Notes under the pieces: model-generated
The model's input: only the letters and a program-made list of their open reading frames with translations
Told to the model about the DNA's origin: nothing
Database searches by the model: none
Shown: positions 43,217 through 53,483 of the stretch, in pieces
How positions within the stretch are numbered: position 1 is the stretch's first letter
How the letters are laid out: every line of letters begins with the position of its first letter
Made by a program: the position numbers and the translations under genes
Source: Echinicola vietnamensis DSM 17526
GTDB lineage: Bacteria > Bacteroidota > Bacteroidia > Cytophagales > Cyclobacteriaceae
DNA: 64,000 bases
Assembly: GCF_000325705.1 (NCBI RefSeq)
Contig: NC_019904.1
Coordinates: 3,102,001-3,166,000, forward strand
Direction: 5' to 3'

Positions 43217-46200
43217 ATGGAAAAAAGAATACTAAGGCAAATCATTATGCTTTCCAGATATTTTGTGGGTGCTTTTATCTTTCAGTTGTTTTTTACGGCT
43301 GTATTGATGGCAAACACAGGCAATGCCCAGTTTAAGCGTTTGGATGAGGTGAAGGTGACCATTCAGGTGGAAGCCACAGGCCTTGCCCAGATCATAACCG
43401 AACTGGAAGAGCAGACTGGCTTTCAGTTTAGCTATAACAAAGCCAAGATCTCCTTTAGGGATATTCAATTGGATATTGACCAAAAAGGAGCAGCTTTAGC
43501 GGATGTTCTTAGAGAAATATCACAAGAAACATCCCTGAAATTTGTCCGGGTGGACAATACCATTCATATCACCAAGAAAAAGTCCGGTGATATCTCCGTC
43601 AAGGAAACCCCGTCGACTGCGGAAGTGATAAAAGTGACCGGAAAGGTGGTCTCCGATACGGACGGTATGCCGATTCCCGGGGTTACTGTTCGCATAGAAG
43701 GAACCACACGGGGGACGGTGACCAATATCGATGGAGCATACACGATTGATGTGAATGAGGGCGAGACACTCGTGTTCAGTTTTGTGGGTTTTGTAGAAAA
43801 GAAGGTTGTTGTTGGTTCGCAGAGTACCATTGACATTTCTTTAGCAGAAGATCTACAGTCCTTGGACGAAGTGGTCGTGGTGGGCTATGCAGAACAGAAA
43901 AAGGAAACCATCGTGGGCGCAGTGACCCAGACCGACGGGGAGGTGCTCAAGCGCACCGGAGGAGTTTCCAATGTGGGACAGGCCTTGACTGGGAACTTGC
44001 CCGGAGTGATCACGACTTCCAGTGTGGGAACACCCGGGGAAGAAATGCCCCAAATCGTCATCCGGGGCCAAAACAGCTGGAATGGTAATTCCCCTTTGAT
44101 CTTGGTGGACGGGGTAGAGCGGCCGGAGTTTTTTGCCAATATGGACATCAATTCCGTGGAATCCATTTCAGTACTGAAAGATGCCTCGGCTACAGCAGTA
44201 TTTGGATCCAGGGGTGCAAACGGTGTGATCATCGTAACCACTAAGCGGGGTCGAGAAGGCAAGGCAGAAATCACTGCCAATATCAGTACCACTATGAAGT
44301 CGGTTTCCAAATTGCCAGGGAAATTGGATTCCTATGATGCAATTGGCGTTAGAAACTGGGCCATTGAGCGTGAACTCTCCCTGAGCCCAAACAGCTGGGA
44401 TGAGATGATCCCACAGGCCATGCGGGAGAAGTACCGGTTTCCTGCCAACCTGGAGGAAATGGAGCGATATCCAAACGTGGATTGGCAGGATGTGGTCTTC
44501 AAGGACCAAGCCATGGCCTATAATGCCAACGTGGGCGTAAGAGGAGGAACGGATTTCGTCAAATATTTTACCAGCATCGATTACCAGTACGAAGGTGACC
44601 TTTTTCGGAAATTTGAAACAGGAAGGGGCTACCAAGCTGGATTTAACTTCAATAGAATCAACTTCAGAAGTAACCTTGATTTTCAGTTGACACCGACTAC
44701 CAAATTGGGAGTTAACTTGGGCGGGACTTATGGCGTTCGCCAATCTCCTTGGGCGTATAACTTCCCGGAAAGTTACTGGAACTCTGCCTATCGAAGTCCA
44801 CCAGACGTCTTTTTGCCCCGGTACTCAGATGGGGCATATGGCACGTATAGTCCTGATGATTATGCGGTTACCAACTCCTTGTTGAACTTGGCCATCAGCG
44901 GCATCAATTACATTACCACAACAAGGCTTTCCACTAATTTTTCGCTTGAGCAAGACCTCGGCATGATCATCAAAGGATTGAACTTCAGGGGAACCCTGGC
45001 TGTGGACAATTCTTTTCAGGAAACCAATAGGGGGGTAAATGATGATAATAACAGTCCCAATACCAAGTGGATCAACCCTTTTACAGGAGAGGAGGACTTT
45101 ACAAATATTCTAAATCCCAATACCCGATTTGATTACGTGGAAGCAATCACATGGCAGGACCAAGCAGGGAGTGTAGACAATAATGCATCTCAAAGAAGGC
45201 TTTTCTATCAGCTACAACTGAACTATGCGAAAAGCATTGAAGGAAACCATAATTTTTCACTGATGGGACTGCTGAACAGGCAGGAGGATGCAAGAGGAAG
45301 TGTGATCCCTAGTTATCGTGAGGATTGGGTATTTAGGACTACCTATGATTATAAAAACAAGTACTTGATCGAATATAACGGTGCTTATAATGGCTCTGAA
45401 AAATTCTCTCCCGAAAATCGCTTTGCCTTTTTTTCCTCTGGGGGAATAGGCTGGAATATTACCGAAGAGAACTTTATGAAAAACATGTCCTTCGTGGACC
45501 GGTTAAAGTTGCGGGCTTCTTACGGGGAAGTAGGGGATGACAATATCGGCGGACGCTTCCTGTTTATGGACCAGTGGGTCTATGGGAGCACTTCCCAAAT
45601 GGGGGTAATTGGTCAAGCTGGAGAAGACAGTCCTTACACTTGGTACAGGCAAAATGCCGTGGGCAATCCCAATGTGCATTGGGAAACGGTTTACAAGTAC
45701 AATGCGGGGGTGGAGTTCGGATTTATGAATGGGCTGATCAACGGTAGCGTGGACTGGTTCAGGGACAATAGGGTAGATATCCTAATGGGTAGCGGCCGCT
45801 CGGTTCCCAGTTATTATGGTGCCACAGCCCCAGCTGCCAATCTTGGCCGTGTGGAGACCGAAGGCTATGAACTGACCATTGGGCTGAACCACACCTTTGA
45901 TAGCGGGATCAGGCTTTGGGGTGATTTTTCCATGACCCATGCCATTGATCAGGTGATTGATCGAGATGATCCAGAGCTGCGTCCTGATTACCAAAAGAAT
46001 GCAGGCTATCAATTGGGACAATACAGAAGTCATATCAGTGCAGGATATTACAATACTTGGGACGAGCTGTATGGCAGTCCCCAGCACAACACCAACGACA
46101 TGGCCAAATTGCCTGGGAACTATTATATCGTGGATTTTAACGGTGATGGTGTCGTAGATGCCTTTGATTCTGCTCCTTATGGCTTTTCTGGCGTTCCCCA

Positions 46201-46663
46201 AAACACCTATAGCACCAACTTGGGTATAGAATGGAAAGGGCTGAGTCTGTACGTACAGTTTTATGGTGTGAACAACGTGACCCGGGACGTTTCACTCAGT
46301 AGTTTGGGCGGAGGCTTGAACCTGGTCTATGACGAAGGAACCTATTGGTCCAAGGAAAACACCTCGGCTGATTCACCTTTACCGAGATGGCGTTCCCAAC
46401 CTGCCAGTTATAATTATGGTCCCAGGTACCTCTACGATGGTTCTTATCTCCGGCTAAAGAATGCTGAAATCGCCTATAATTTCCAGTCCGACTGGGTGAG
46501 AAGTATGGGGATGAGCAATATGCGACTTTACATCAATGGCAACAACCTCTTGCTGTGGACCGATATGCCAGATGACAGGGAATCGAACTTTGGAGGGCCA
46601 TCCTGGCAAGGAGCCTATCCAACAGTAAGGAGGATCAACTTGGGTCTAAATGTTACATTCTAA
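43217..46663 (+). CDS. SusC/RagA-family TonB-dependent transporter with STN domain
   Basis: 1148 residues. Signal peptide ~1-37, STN signalling domain ~45-120, CarboxypepD_reg-like domain ~139-210 (VTGKVVSDTDGMPIPGVTVRIEG), TonB-box/plug entry DEVVVVGYAEQKK (217-229), plug to ~345 (FGSRGANGVIIVTTKRG), then a 22-strand barrel ending LGLNVTF. It imports xylan-derived oligosaccharides with its SusD lid; the STN domain makes it the receptor that signals to FecR. It is the only one of the two SusC proteins here with STN. Confidence 0.95.
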   Translation: MEKRILRQIIMLSRYFVGAFIFQLFFTAVLMANTGNAQFKRLDEVKVTIQVEATGLAQIITELEEQTGFQFSYNKAKISFRDIQLDIDQKGAALADVLREISQETSLKFVRVDNTIHITKKKSGDISVKETPSTAEVIKVTGKVVSDTDGMPIPGVTVRIEGTTRGTVTNIDGAYTIDVNEGETLVFSFVGFVEKKVVVGSQSTIDISLAEDLQSLDEVVVVGYAEQKKETIVGAVTQTDGEVLKRTGGVSNVGQALTGNLPGVITTSSVGTPGEEMPQIVIRGQNSWNGNSPLILVDGVERPEFFANMDINSVESISVLKDASATAVFGSRGANGVIIVTTKRGREGKAEITANISTTMKSVSKLPGKLDSYDAIGVRNWAIERELSLSPNSWDEMIPQAMREKYRFPANLEEMERYPNVDWQDVVFKDQAMAYNANVGVRGGTDFVKYFTSIDYQYEGDLFRKFETGRGYQAGFNFNRINFRSNLDFQLTPTTKLGVNLGGTYGVRQSPWAYNFPESYWNSAYRSPPDVFLPRYSDGAYGTYSPDDYAVTNSLLNLAISGINYITTTRLSTNFSLEQDLGMIIKGLNFRGTLAVDNSFQETNRGVNDDNNSPNTKWINPFTGEEDFTNILNPNTRFDYVEAITWQDQAGSVDNNASQRRLFYQLQLNYAKSIEGNHNFSLMGLLNRQEDARGSVIPSYREDWVFRTTYDYKNKYLIEYNGAYNGSEKFSPENRFAFFSSGGIGWNITEENFMKNMSFVDRLKLRASYGEVGDDNIGGRFLFMDQWVYGSTSQMGVIGQAGEDSPYTWYRQNAVGNPNVHWETVYKYNAGVEFGFMNGLINGSVDWFRDNRVDILMGSGRSVPSYYGATAPAANLGRVETEGYELTIGLNHTFDSGIRLWGDFSMTHAIDQVIDRDDPELRPDYQKNAGYQLGQYRSHISAGYYNTWDELYGSPQHNTNDMAKLPGNYYIVDFNGDGVVDAFDSAPYGFSGVPQNTYSTNLGIEWKGLSLYVQFYGVNNVTRDVSLSSLGGGLNLVYDEGTYWSKENTSADSPLPRWRSQPASYNYGPRYLYDGSYLRLKNAEIAYNFQSDWVRSMGMSNMRLYINGNNLLLWTDMPDDRESNFGGPSWQGAYPTVRRINLGLNVTF

Positions 46664-46676
46664 ACGAGCCAATCCT

Positions 46677-48575
46677 ATGAATAGATATATAAAACCATTA
46701 ATGAGAGGATCGATTTGGATAGCGATGCTTTTAATTGTCTCCTCTTGCGAAGACTATTTAGAAAGGGCACCGGAATCCATTATTTCCGAGGAGCAGGCCT
46801 TCCAAAACTTTACTAATTTCCAAGGTTATGTAGAGGAGTTGTACCACTGCGTGCCCAATTTCACCTTGTCCGGATATACCAGTTCCTGGAATTGGGGTGA
46901 GGATGAAATCGAGTCCACTGCAGGTACCTTTCATTTGTCCTATAATATCGACCGGGGCAACTTCTGGGCCTGGCAGGTAGAAAATGGCGCTGGAAACAAT
47001 GGCTGGCTGGATGCAAACGGAGCCAATACGGACAGGGACCATAAAAACAAGGGGCTCTGGCCGCTTGCGTGGTATGGTATCCGCAAAGCCAATATGGGAC
47101 TGGAAAATCTCTCGTTGATGACGGATGCCACCCAGGAAGAGCGGCAATTGATCGAAGGACAGCTCTTGTTTTTCAGGGCTTGGTTTCACTTTTCACTCAT
47201 TCAGTACTTTGGAGGCTTGCCTTATGTGGACCAAGTATTGCCCAGTGATGAGCAATTGACGTTACCACGCTTAAGTTACCATGAATGTGCAGACCGTATA
47301 GCCCAAGATCTACAAAAGGCTGCTGATCTGCTCCCAATAGACTGGGACGATACGACTGCCGGAAGACGAACCTTGGGCAAAAACCAGCTGCGAATCAATA
47401 AGATCATGGCCTTGGGCTATTTGGGTAAAAATTACCTGTGGGCGGGGAGCCCGTTGATGAATTCGGTCTCTACAGGAAGCCAAACGTATCACGCGGAATA
47501 CTGTAAGCAGGCAGCTGATGTTTTTGGAGAACTACTACAGCTTGTGGAAAGCGGGGAAACCCAATATGCCTTGCTGCCTTTTGACAAGTATAATGATAAT
47601 TTCTATACCATGGGGCAAAACTGGGCGCTGGCCGGAGGAACAGAGGCGATTTTCAGGTCAACCTATTATGTTGCCAATGATACCCACTGGCGGATTTCAA
47701 AGCAGTATAAGCCTACTTTCATGGACCAAGGTGACCCGACAAATTTCTACCCAACTGCCAACTATGTCCATGATAATTTTGGCATGGCCAATGGCCTACC
47801 GTTACCGGATGATGTTACCCAAGCTGATCCGGCATCAGGATATGATCCAAACTACCCTTGGAAAGGTCGTGATCCACGGTTTTACAAGACTATCGTGTAT
47901 GACGGTGTAAAAGTGGTTCAGGGGGCCATCCCAGATGCTAATCAGGAAGTCAACCGATATGCCAACCTGTATACGGGAGGGAGTTATAGAGAAGTGGTGA
48001 CAGGGAGCTTATCGGGATATGCTTCGCGTAAGTTCTCCCCACTGTCAGCCAATGAATACGATAGGGCTTACGATTGGGGTTCTGCCCTACATATTAATGT
48101 GCCCTATATGAGGCTGGCTGATGTTTATTTGATGTATGCAGAAGCTACATTGATGGGATACAATAGTCTTGGAGCATCATCCTCTAATTTCTCAAAAACT
48201 CCTGTGGAGGCAGTAAACACCATCAGGGAGCGTGCGGGAATGGCACTTGTCCAAGACAGGTTTTTGGGATCGGTAAGTGATTTTCTCCCCGAGCTGCGAA
48301 GGGAAAGGGCTGTGGAGCTGGCTTTTGAAAGACACCGTTTCAATGACCTCCGTAGGTGGATGCTCCTAACAGAAGAGCCATATACCATCAAGACTTCATT
48401 CGAATTTGACCGGGCGGGGGAATTCAATACCGATGATCCTACCGAGAACAGAATTGTGAACATGAGAGAGGAAGTAATCATCGAACGGAATTTCACCTCC
48501 AAGCATTATTGGCTGCCGCTAAAGCTGGCCGATGTAAGCCTCTATCCGGAATTGTATCAAAACCCCGGATGGTAA
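46677..48575 (+). CDS. SusD/RagB-family glycan-binding lipoprotein (first pair)
   Basis: About 632 residues. The frame begins at an ATG at 46650 overlapping susC, but MNRYIKPLMRGSIWIAMLLIVSSC from 46677 is a proper lipoprotein signal (VSSC), so I prefer that start. RagB/SusD features: AEGQLLFFRAWFHFSLIQYFGGLPYVD, LRINKIMALGYLGKNYLWAGSP, VPYMRLADVYLMYAEATLMG and the C-terminal ELRRERAVELAFERHRFNDLRRW. It sits on the cell surface as the lid of the upstream SusC. Confidence 0.95.
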   Translation: MNRYIKPLMRGSIWIAMLLIVSSCEDYLERAPESIISEEQAFQNFTNFQGYVEELYHCVPNFTLSGYTSSWNWGEDEIESTAGTFHLSYNIDRGNFWAWQVENGAGNNGWLDANGANTDRDHKNKGLWPLAWYGIRKANMGLENLSLMTDATQEERQLIEGQLLFFRAWFHFSLIQYFGGLPYVDQVLPSDEQLTLPRLSYHECADRIAQDLQKAADLLPIDWDDTTAGRRTLGKNQLRINKIMALGYLGKNYLWAGSPLMNSVSTGSQTYHAEYCKQAADVFGELLQLVESGETQYALLPFDKYNDNFYTMGQNWALAGGTEAIFRSTYYVANDTHWRISKQYKPTFMDQGDPTNFYPTANYVHDNFGMANGLPLPDDVTQADPASGYDPNYPWKGRDPRFYKTIVYDGVKVVQGAIPDANQEVNRYANLYTGGSYREVVTGSLSGYASRKFSPLSANEYDRAYDWGSALHINVPYMRLADVYLMYAEATLMGYNSLGASSSNFSKTPVEAVNTIRERAGMALVQDRFLGSVSDFLPELRRERAVELAFERHRFNDLRRWMLLTEEPYTIKTSFEFDRAGEFNTDDPTENRIVNMREEVIIERNFTSKHYWLPLKLADVSLYPELYQNPGW

Positions 48576-48615
48576 GTGGGATGACTTTTTCAATGGTAAA
48601 ACTTAACGAATTTAA

Positions 48616-51600
48616 ATGATGAAATATATAAAATTCATTTCGGTATGCTATGTCCTTCTAGTGCTATTTCCATTGCACCTGAGGGCGCAGGATGCCAAGA
48701 AGATAAACATTGAGCCTGTGGTCAGGGCCAGTTCCGGGGATCCTATCCGTGGAGCCATCGTGACCAGTGATCTGGATGACTACTCGGCCGTATCCGATAG
48801 CTTGGGCACCGTAAAGCTGGCAGTGACCACCAATGCCTATCTGGCAGTGGAGGCTCCAGGCTACGAGACCAAAATCCTTCAGGCACATGTGGGACTGGAA
48901 GAAATCGTACTGTATCCTTATCTGGAGGGAGAGGAAGTCTTGGTGGCTTTTCAATCCAAAGATAAGCGAGATATCATGGGTGGTGTATCGTATGTCAATA
49001 TGCCCGAAATCCTCAATAAGAATTACATAACCTACCCTTTGGATGGGATGGAAGCTTTTGTGGGAGGATATAACGGTAATCTATGGGGAAACAATAGCTA
49101 CCTCACGCTAGTGGATGGTGTACCCCGCGACATTGGCAGTGTGATGCCTACGGAAATTGCGCAAATAACATTTCTGAAAGGCGTAAATGCCATTGCACTC
49201 TATGGAAGCCGAGGGGCAAAAGGGGTATTATTAGTCACTACAAAAAGAGGGGTGGCCAATACCCAGACGATCGATGTCCGTACCAATGCCGGTGTCAATG
49301 TTCCCAAAAGCTATCCGAAATACCTGGGATCGGGTGAATACATGAGTCTCTACAATGAGGCCAGGGCCAATGATGGACTCAGCCCTCTCTATACCGAAGA
49401 GGACATCTATAATCATTCCTCAGGAAACAATCCTTATCGTTATCCCAATGTCGACTATTATTCGGACGACTATCTACAGAAAGCCTATACGCGTTATGAT
49501 GCCACCATGGAGATTTCCGGTGGCAATGAAAAGGCCCGATACTATACCAACCTGGGTTTTTGGACAGAGGGTTCCGTGCTGGATTTTGGGCAGGCTGCCG
49601 AAAACGGCAATGAGCGGTTCAACGTGCGTGGAAATGTGGACATCAACTTGAACGACTACATTTCCGCAAAAGTGGATGCCGCAGCCATTTTTTACAATGG
49701 AAGGGGGATCAATGCAGATTATTGGGGAGGATCCACCACCTTGAGACCTTACCGCTTCACGCCGCTGGTGCCGATCGATATGCTGTCGCCCGATGATGAG
49801 GTTTCGCAGAGTTATGTACAGAGCAGCCAGCACCTGATTGATGGCAAGTATCTGCTTGGCGGTACCCAGCTGGACCAGACCAATCCCATTGCGGGCAGTT
49901 ATGCTGGAGGATCGTCTAAGTATACCAGCAGACAGTTTCAGTTCAATGCCGGAGTCGATGCAGATTTGAGCAATGTTTTGGAAGGATTGAGCTTTAACTC
50001 CCTGTTCGGACTGGACTATGCCACTACCTATAACCTTTCTTTTAATAACGATTATGCAGTTTACCAGCCCACATGGACAAACTTTAATGGCATCGATGAA
50101 ATTGCCAGCCTTGCCAAATATGGGCAAGATGCCAGCTCCAAAACGCAAAATATAAGTAATAGCTGGTTCAGGCAGACACTTTCCTTTTCGGGACAATTCA
50201 ACTATCAGAAAAACATCGACAATAGGCACCATATTTCTACGATGCTCATTGCCAATGGGTTCCAGACTTCCGAGTCCGCCATTTACCACAAGGCCAGTAA
50301 CGCCAATTTAGGGCTTTATGGAAGTTATAACTATAAGGAAAAATACTACTTGGACTTTAGCGGTGCCATTGTTCATAGTGCCAAGTTGGCACCGGGCAAT
50401 CGGAATGCTTTCTCACCCACCGTGTCCCTTGGATGGCGGCTCAGTGAAGAGGATTTCTTGGTCTCATCCAGCGTATTGGACGACCTAAGACTGTCCGTAT
50501 CCGGAGGGATTCTCCATACCGATCTGGACATCGAGGAGTATTACCTGTATAAGGGGATCTATACTGATGAGGGTTCTTGGTACGAATGGAAGGATGGCCT
50601 GAACAATTACGCCACTGATGTGAGAAGAGGCGAAAACCTGGAATTGGCCATGCCAAAGCGAGAAGAGATCAGTGTGGAGTTGGATGCTTCCCTATTTGAT
50701 AAGTTGATTACGCTAAATGGTTCCTTTTTTACCAGCAAGATGACCGGCTTGTTTGTTCAAAACGATAATATCTATCCCAACTATTTCAGCACGGGATGGC
50801 CAGTATCCTCTTGGATTCCTTATATCAACTACAACAACGATCAGCGCACAGGAGCGGACTTCCAGCTGAACCTGAACAAACGGATTGGGCAGGTCGATTG
50901 GAGCCTGGGATTCTCGGGCATTTACTATACGACCAAGGCCAGCAGAAGATCGGAGAATTTCGAGTTTGATTATCAAAGTCGAGTTGGAAAGCCTTTGGAT
51001 GGACTATGGGGATTGGAAAGCATGGGATTTTTTACGGGTGTCGATGACATCGAAAACAGTCCCCAGCAAGCATTTGGTGAAGTCAAGCCGGGGGATATCA
51101 AGTACAAAGACCAAAACGGAGATGGCATCATCAACGCTCAGGACGAGGTATACCTCGGCCGGGGAGGATGGTCCGGAGCGCCATTGACCATGGGGGTAAA
51201 CATCACAGCCAGTTATAAAAACTTTACCTTCTTCGCCTTAGGAACCGCCCGTACCGGGGGGTATGCCATGAAAACCAATGATTACTTCTGGGTAAATGGC
51301 GATGATAAGTATTCCGAAGTGGTCAGGGGGCGTTGGACAGAGTCCACAAAAGACATGGCTACCTATCCACGACTGACCACCTTGAATGGAGCCAATAATT
51401 TCCGGAATTCGGATTTTTGGATGTACAGCACCAACAGGTTTGACCTTTCTCGCGTCCAGCTTTCCTATACCTTCCCAAGCAACATGTTTGGTGAGCGTTT
51501 CCTGAAAGGACTGGACATTTATGCCAATGGCGCCAACCTGCTGACCATTTCACCCAACAGGGAAATTCTCGAGATGAATATTGGCAGTGCCCCACAGACC

Positions 51601-51636
51601 AGGTTTTATAATGTTGGTATCAAAGCGAAGTTTTAA
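48616..51636 (+). CDS. SusC/RagA-family TonB-dependent transporter (second, without STN)
   Basis: 1006 residues. Signal peptide ~1-24, a degenerate CarboxypepD_reg-like domain (~30-100), a plug with AITFLKGVNAIALYGSRGAKGVLLVTTKRG, and a barrel ending FYNVGIKAKF. It lacks an STN domain, so it is a transporter only. Together with the following SusD it forms the second import pair; tandem SusCD pairs are known in complex-xylan loci of Bacteroides, where each handles different oligosaccharides. Confidence 0.93.
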   Translation: MMKYIKFISVCYVLLVLFPLHLRAQDAKKINIEPVVRASSGDPIRGAIVTSDLDDYSAVSDSLGTVKLAVTTNAYLAVEAPGYETKILQAHVGLEEIVLYPYLEGEEVLVAFQSKDKRDIMGGVSYVNMPEILNKNYITYPLDGMEAFVGGYNGNLWGNNSYLTLVDGVPRDIGSVMPTEIAQITFLKGVNAIALYGSRGAKGVLLVTTKRGVANTQTIDVRTNAGVNVPKSYPKYLGSGEYMSLYNEARANDGLSPLYTEEDIYNHSSGNNPYRYPNVDYYSDDYLQKAYTRYDATMEISGGNEKARYYTNLGFWTEGSVLDFGQAAENGNERFNVRGNVDINLNDYISAKVDAAAIFYNGRGINADYWGGSTTLRPYRFTPLVPIDMLSPDDEVSQSYVQSSQHLIDGKYLLGGTQLDQTNPIAGSYAGGSSKYTSRQFQFNAGVDADLSNVLEGLSFNSLFGLDYATTYNLSFNNDYAVYQPTWTNFNGIDEIASLAKYGQDASSKTQNISNSWFRQTLSFSGQFNYQKNIDNRHHISTMLIANGFQTSESAIYHKASNANLGLYGSYNYKEKYYLDFSGAIVHSAKLAPGNRNAFSPTVSLGWRLSEEDFLVSSSVLDDLRLSVSGGILHTDLDIEEYYLYKGIYTDEGSWYEWKDGLNNYATDVRRGENLELAMPKREEISVELDASLFDKLITLNGSFFTSKMTGLFVQNDNIYPNYFSTGWPVSSWIPYINYNNDQRTGADFQLNLNKRIGQVDWSLGFSGIYYTTKASRRSENFEFDYQSRVGKPLDGLWGLESMGFFTGVDDIENSPQQAFGEVKPGDIKYKDQNGDGIINAQDEVYLGRGGWSGAPLTMGVNITASYKNFTFFALGTARTGGYAMKTNDYFWVNGDDKYSEVVRGRWTESTKDMATYPRLTTLNGANNFRNSDFWMYSTNRFDLSRVQLSYTFPSNMFGERFLKGLDIYANGANLLTISPNREILEMNIGSAPQTRFYNVGIKAKF

Positions 51637-51653
51637 CTAGACCCAAAAGAGTG

Positions 51654-53429
51654 ATGAAGATAACGATTAAAATAAAACTGGCCATTACTGCCTTGGTATT
51701 GATGGCCGGCTGCAGCGATCTGATCGACCCGGCGGTGGAAAACATCCAAAGCAAGGACATGATCCGGGAAAGACCAGGAATGGTACAAGGCCTATTATTG
51801 AATGCCTATTTGAGGATTCCCACCAATGGCTACAATTTTAGTGAAATGGCCACGGATGATGCGGTCAGCAATGACCTGGACAATGCCTACCTGAACATGG
51901 CCACTGGACAATGGGCATCCAATTTTAACCCCGTGGACAGGTGGAATGCTGCTAATTCCGCCATCCAATACCTCAATGAAATGCTGACCGAAGTGGGGAA
52001 TACCGAGTATGCCTCCAATCCACAAGTAAATCAAATGTTTTTGGACCGATTGACGGGCGAAACCTACGCATTGAGGGCACTCTTTATGTATTACCTGTTG
52101 CAGGCACATGGAGGAATGGCCGGAGGAGAGCTTTTGGGCGTTCCCATATTTTTGGAGCCACAATCGGTAGATTCCGATTTCAATATGCCCAGGGCCACTT
52201 TTGAGGATTGTATGGCACAGCTGTATTCGGACCTAAATACTGCGATGGATTTACTTCCCATGGATTATAACAATATCGGGGATGCATCGATGATCCCTTC
52301 CAAATACCAAGATGGCGGGATTGGAGTCAATGATTATAACAGGGTTTTTGGGGATGATGCCAAGCAATTGGTATCTGGAAGGATCGCACGAGCCATCCGA
52401 GCGCAGGCTGCCTTGCTGGCTGCCAGTCCTTCTTTTAACCTGGACAATGACCAAGCCAAATGGGCCGATGCTGCTACCTATGCAGGTCAATTGCTCAACG
52501 ATATCGGAGGCATAAGTGGGTTGGATCCCAATGGCGTGACCTGGTACAATAACAGGTCGGTAATCGACGGACTGGGAGCCGGAAACAATCCTCCAGAAAT
52601 CCTCTGGCGGGGGTCTATCGGTGGCCCTTCCAATAACCTGGAAACGCAGAATTATCCCCCAACACTGTATGGCGAGGGCTTGGTAAATCCCACACAGAAT
52701 TTAGTGGATGCCTTTCCTATGGCCAATGGCTATCCCATTACCGATCCTGCCGCTGGATATTCGGCTGCGGCACCTTATGCAGACAGGGATCCACGATTGG
52801 CTCAGTTCATTCTACTCAATGGAAGCACTGCCGGTCCGACGGGGGAGACCATCAATACCGCCTTGGATTCGGATACCAATGATGGACTGAACAAGGTGGA
52901 AACATCCACGCGTACGGGGTATTACATGCGCAAACTTCTGCGTCAGGACGTAAACCTGGACCCAGTGGCCACCACGGGTCAGCGGCACCTACAGCCGAGA
53001 ATGCGCTATACCGAGTTCTTTTTGATCTATGCCGAAGCGGCCAATGAGGCTTGGGGCCCCATGGCAAGCGGGAGCTTTTCCTACTCCGCCTATGATGTGA
53101 TCAAGGCGATCCGTCAGCGCGCTGGAATAGGATTGGACAATAATGATGCTTACTTGGAATCCATCAAAGGTGATCAGGAGGCCATGCGCCAATTGATCAG
53201 AAACGAAAGGCGATTGGAGCTGAGCTTTGAAGGGTTCCGTTTTTGGGACTTGAGAAGATGGGGCGCAGACCTGACCGAAACGGCCCAGGGAATGCGGATC
53301 CAAAATGAGGATGATTATTCCGTTATAGATGTGGAAAACCGTGTGTATCAAGACTATATGATCTACGGTCCTGTTCCGTATAGCGAGATGTTAAAGTTCA
53401 GTGCCCTCCAGCAAAATACAGGCTGGTAA
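51654..53429 (+). CDS. SusD/RagB-family glycan-binding lipoprotein (second pair)
   Basis: About 591 residues from the ATG at 51654 (a GTG at 51651 adds one codon). Lipoprotein signal ALVLMAGC. SusD features: ALRALFMYYLLQAHGG, LYSDLNTAMDLLPMDY, GRIARAIRAQAALLAASPSFN, RYTEFFLIYAEAANEAWG and RRLELSFEGFRFWDLRRWG. Partner of the upstream SusC. Confidence 0.94.
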   Translation: MKITIKIKLAITALVLMAGCSDLIDPAVENIQSKDMIRERPGMVQGLLLNAYLRIPTNGYNFSEMATDDAVSNDLDNAYLNMATGQWASNFNPVDRWNAANSAIQYLNEMLTEVGNTEYASNPQVNQMFLDRLTGETYALRALFMYYLLQAHGGMAGGELLGVPIFLEPQSVDSDFNMPRATFEDCMAQLYSDLNTAMDLLPMDYNNIGDASMIPSKYQDGGIGVNDYNRVFGDDAKQLVSGRIARAIRAQAALLAASPSFNLDNDQAKWADAATYAGQLLNDIGGISGLDPNGVTWYNNRSVIDGLGAGNNPPEILWRGSIGGPSNNLETQNYPPTLYGEGLVNPTQNLVDAFPMANGYPITDPAAGYSAAAPYADRDPRLAQFILLNGSTAGPTGETINTALDSDTNDGLNKVETSTRTGYYMRKLLRQDVNLDPVATTGQRHLQPRMRYTEFFLIYAEAANEAWGPMASGSFSYSAYDVIKAIRQRAGIGLDNNDAYLESIKGDQEAMRQLIRNERRLELSFEGFRFWDLRRWGADLTETAQGMRIQNEDDYSVIDVENRVYQDYMIYGPVPYSEMLKFSALQQNTGW

Positions 53430-53483
53430 GTGGGTGAATTAGGAATGATGAATAAACGATCAAGGTAATAACGAACAAACAAG

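Noticed and set aside
49474..50289. 271-residue minus-strand frame
   Set aside because: Antisense to the second SusC gene; no domain.
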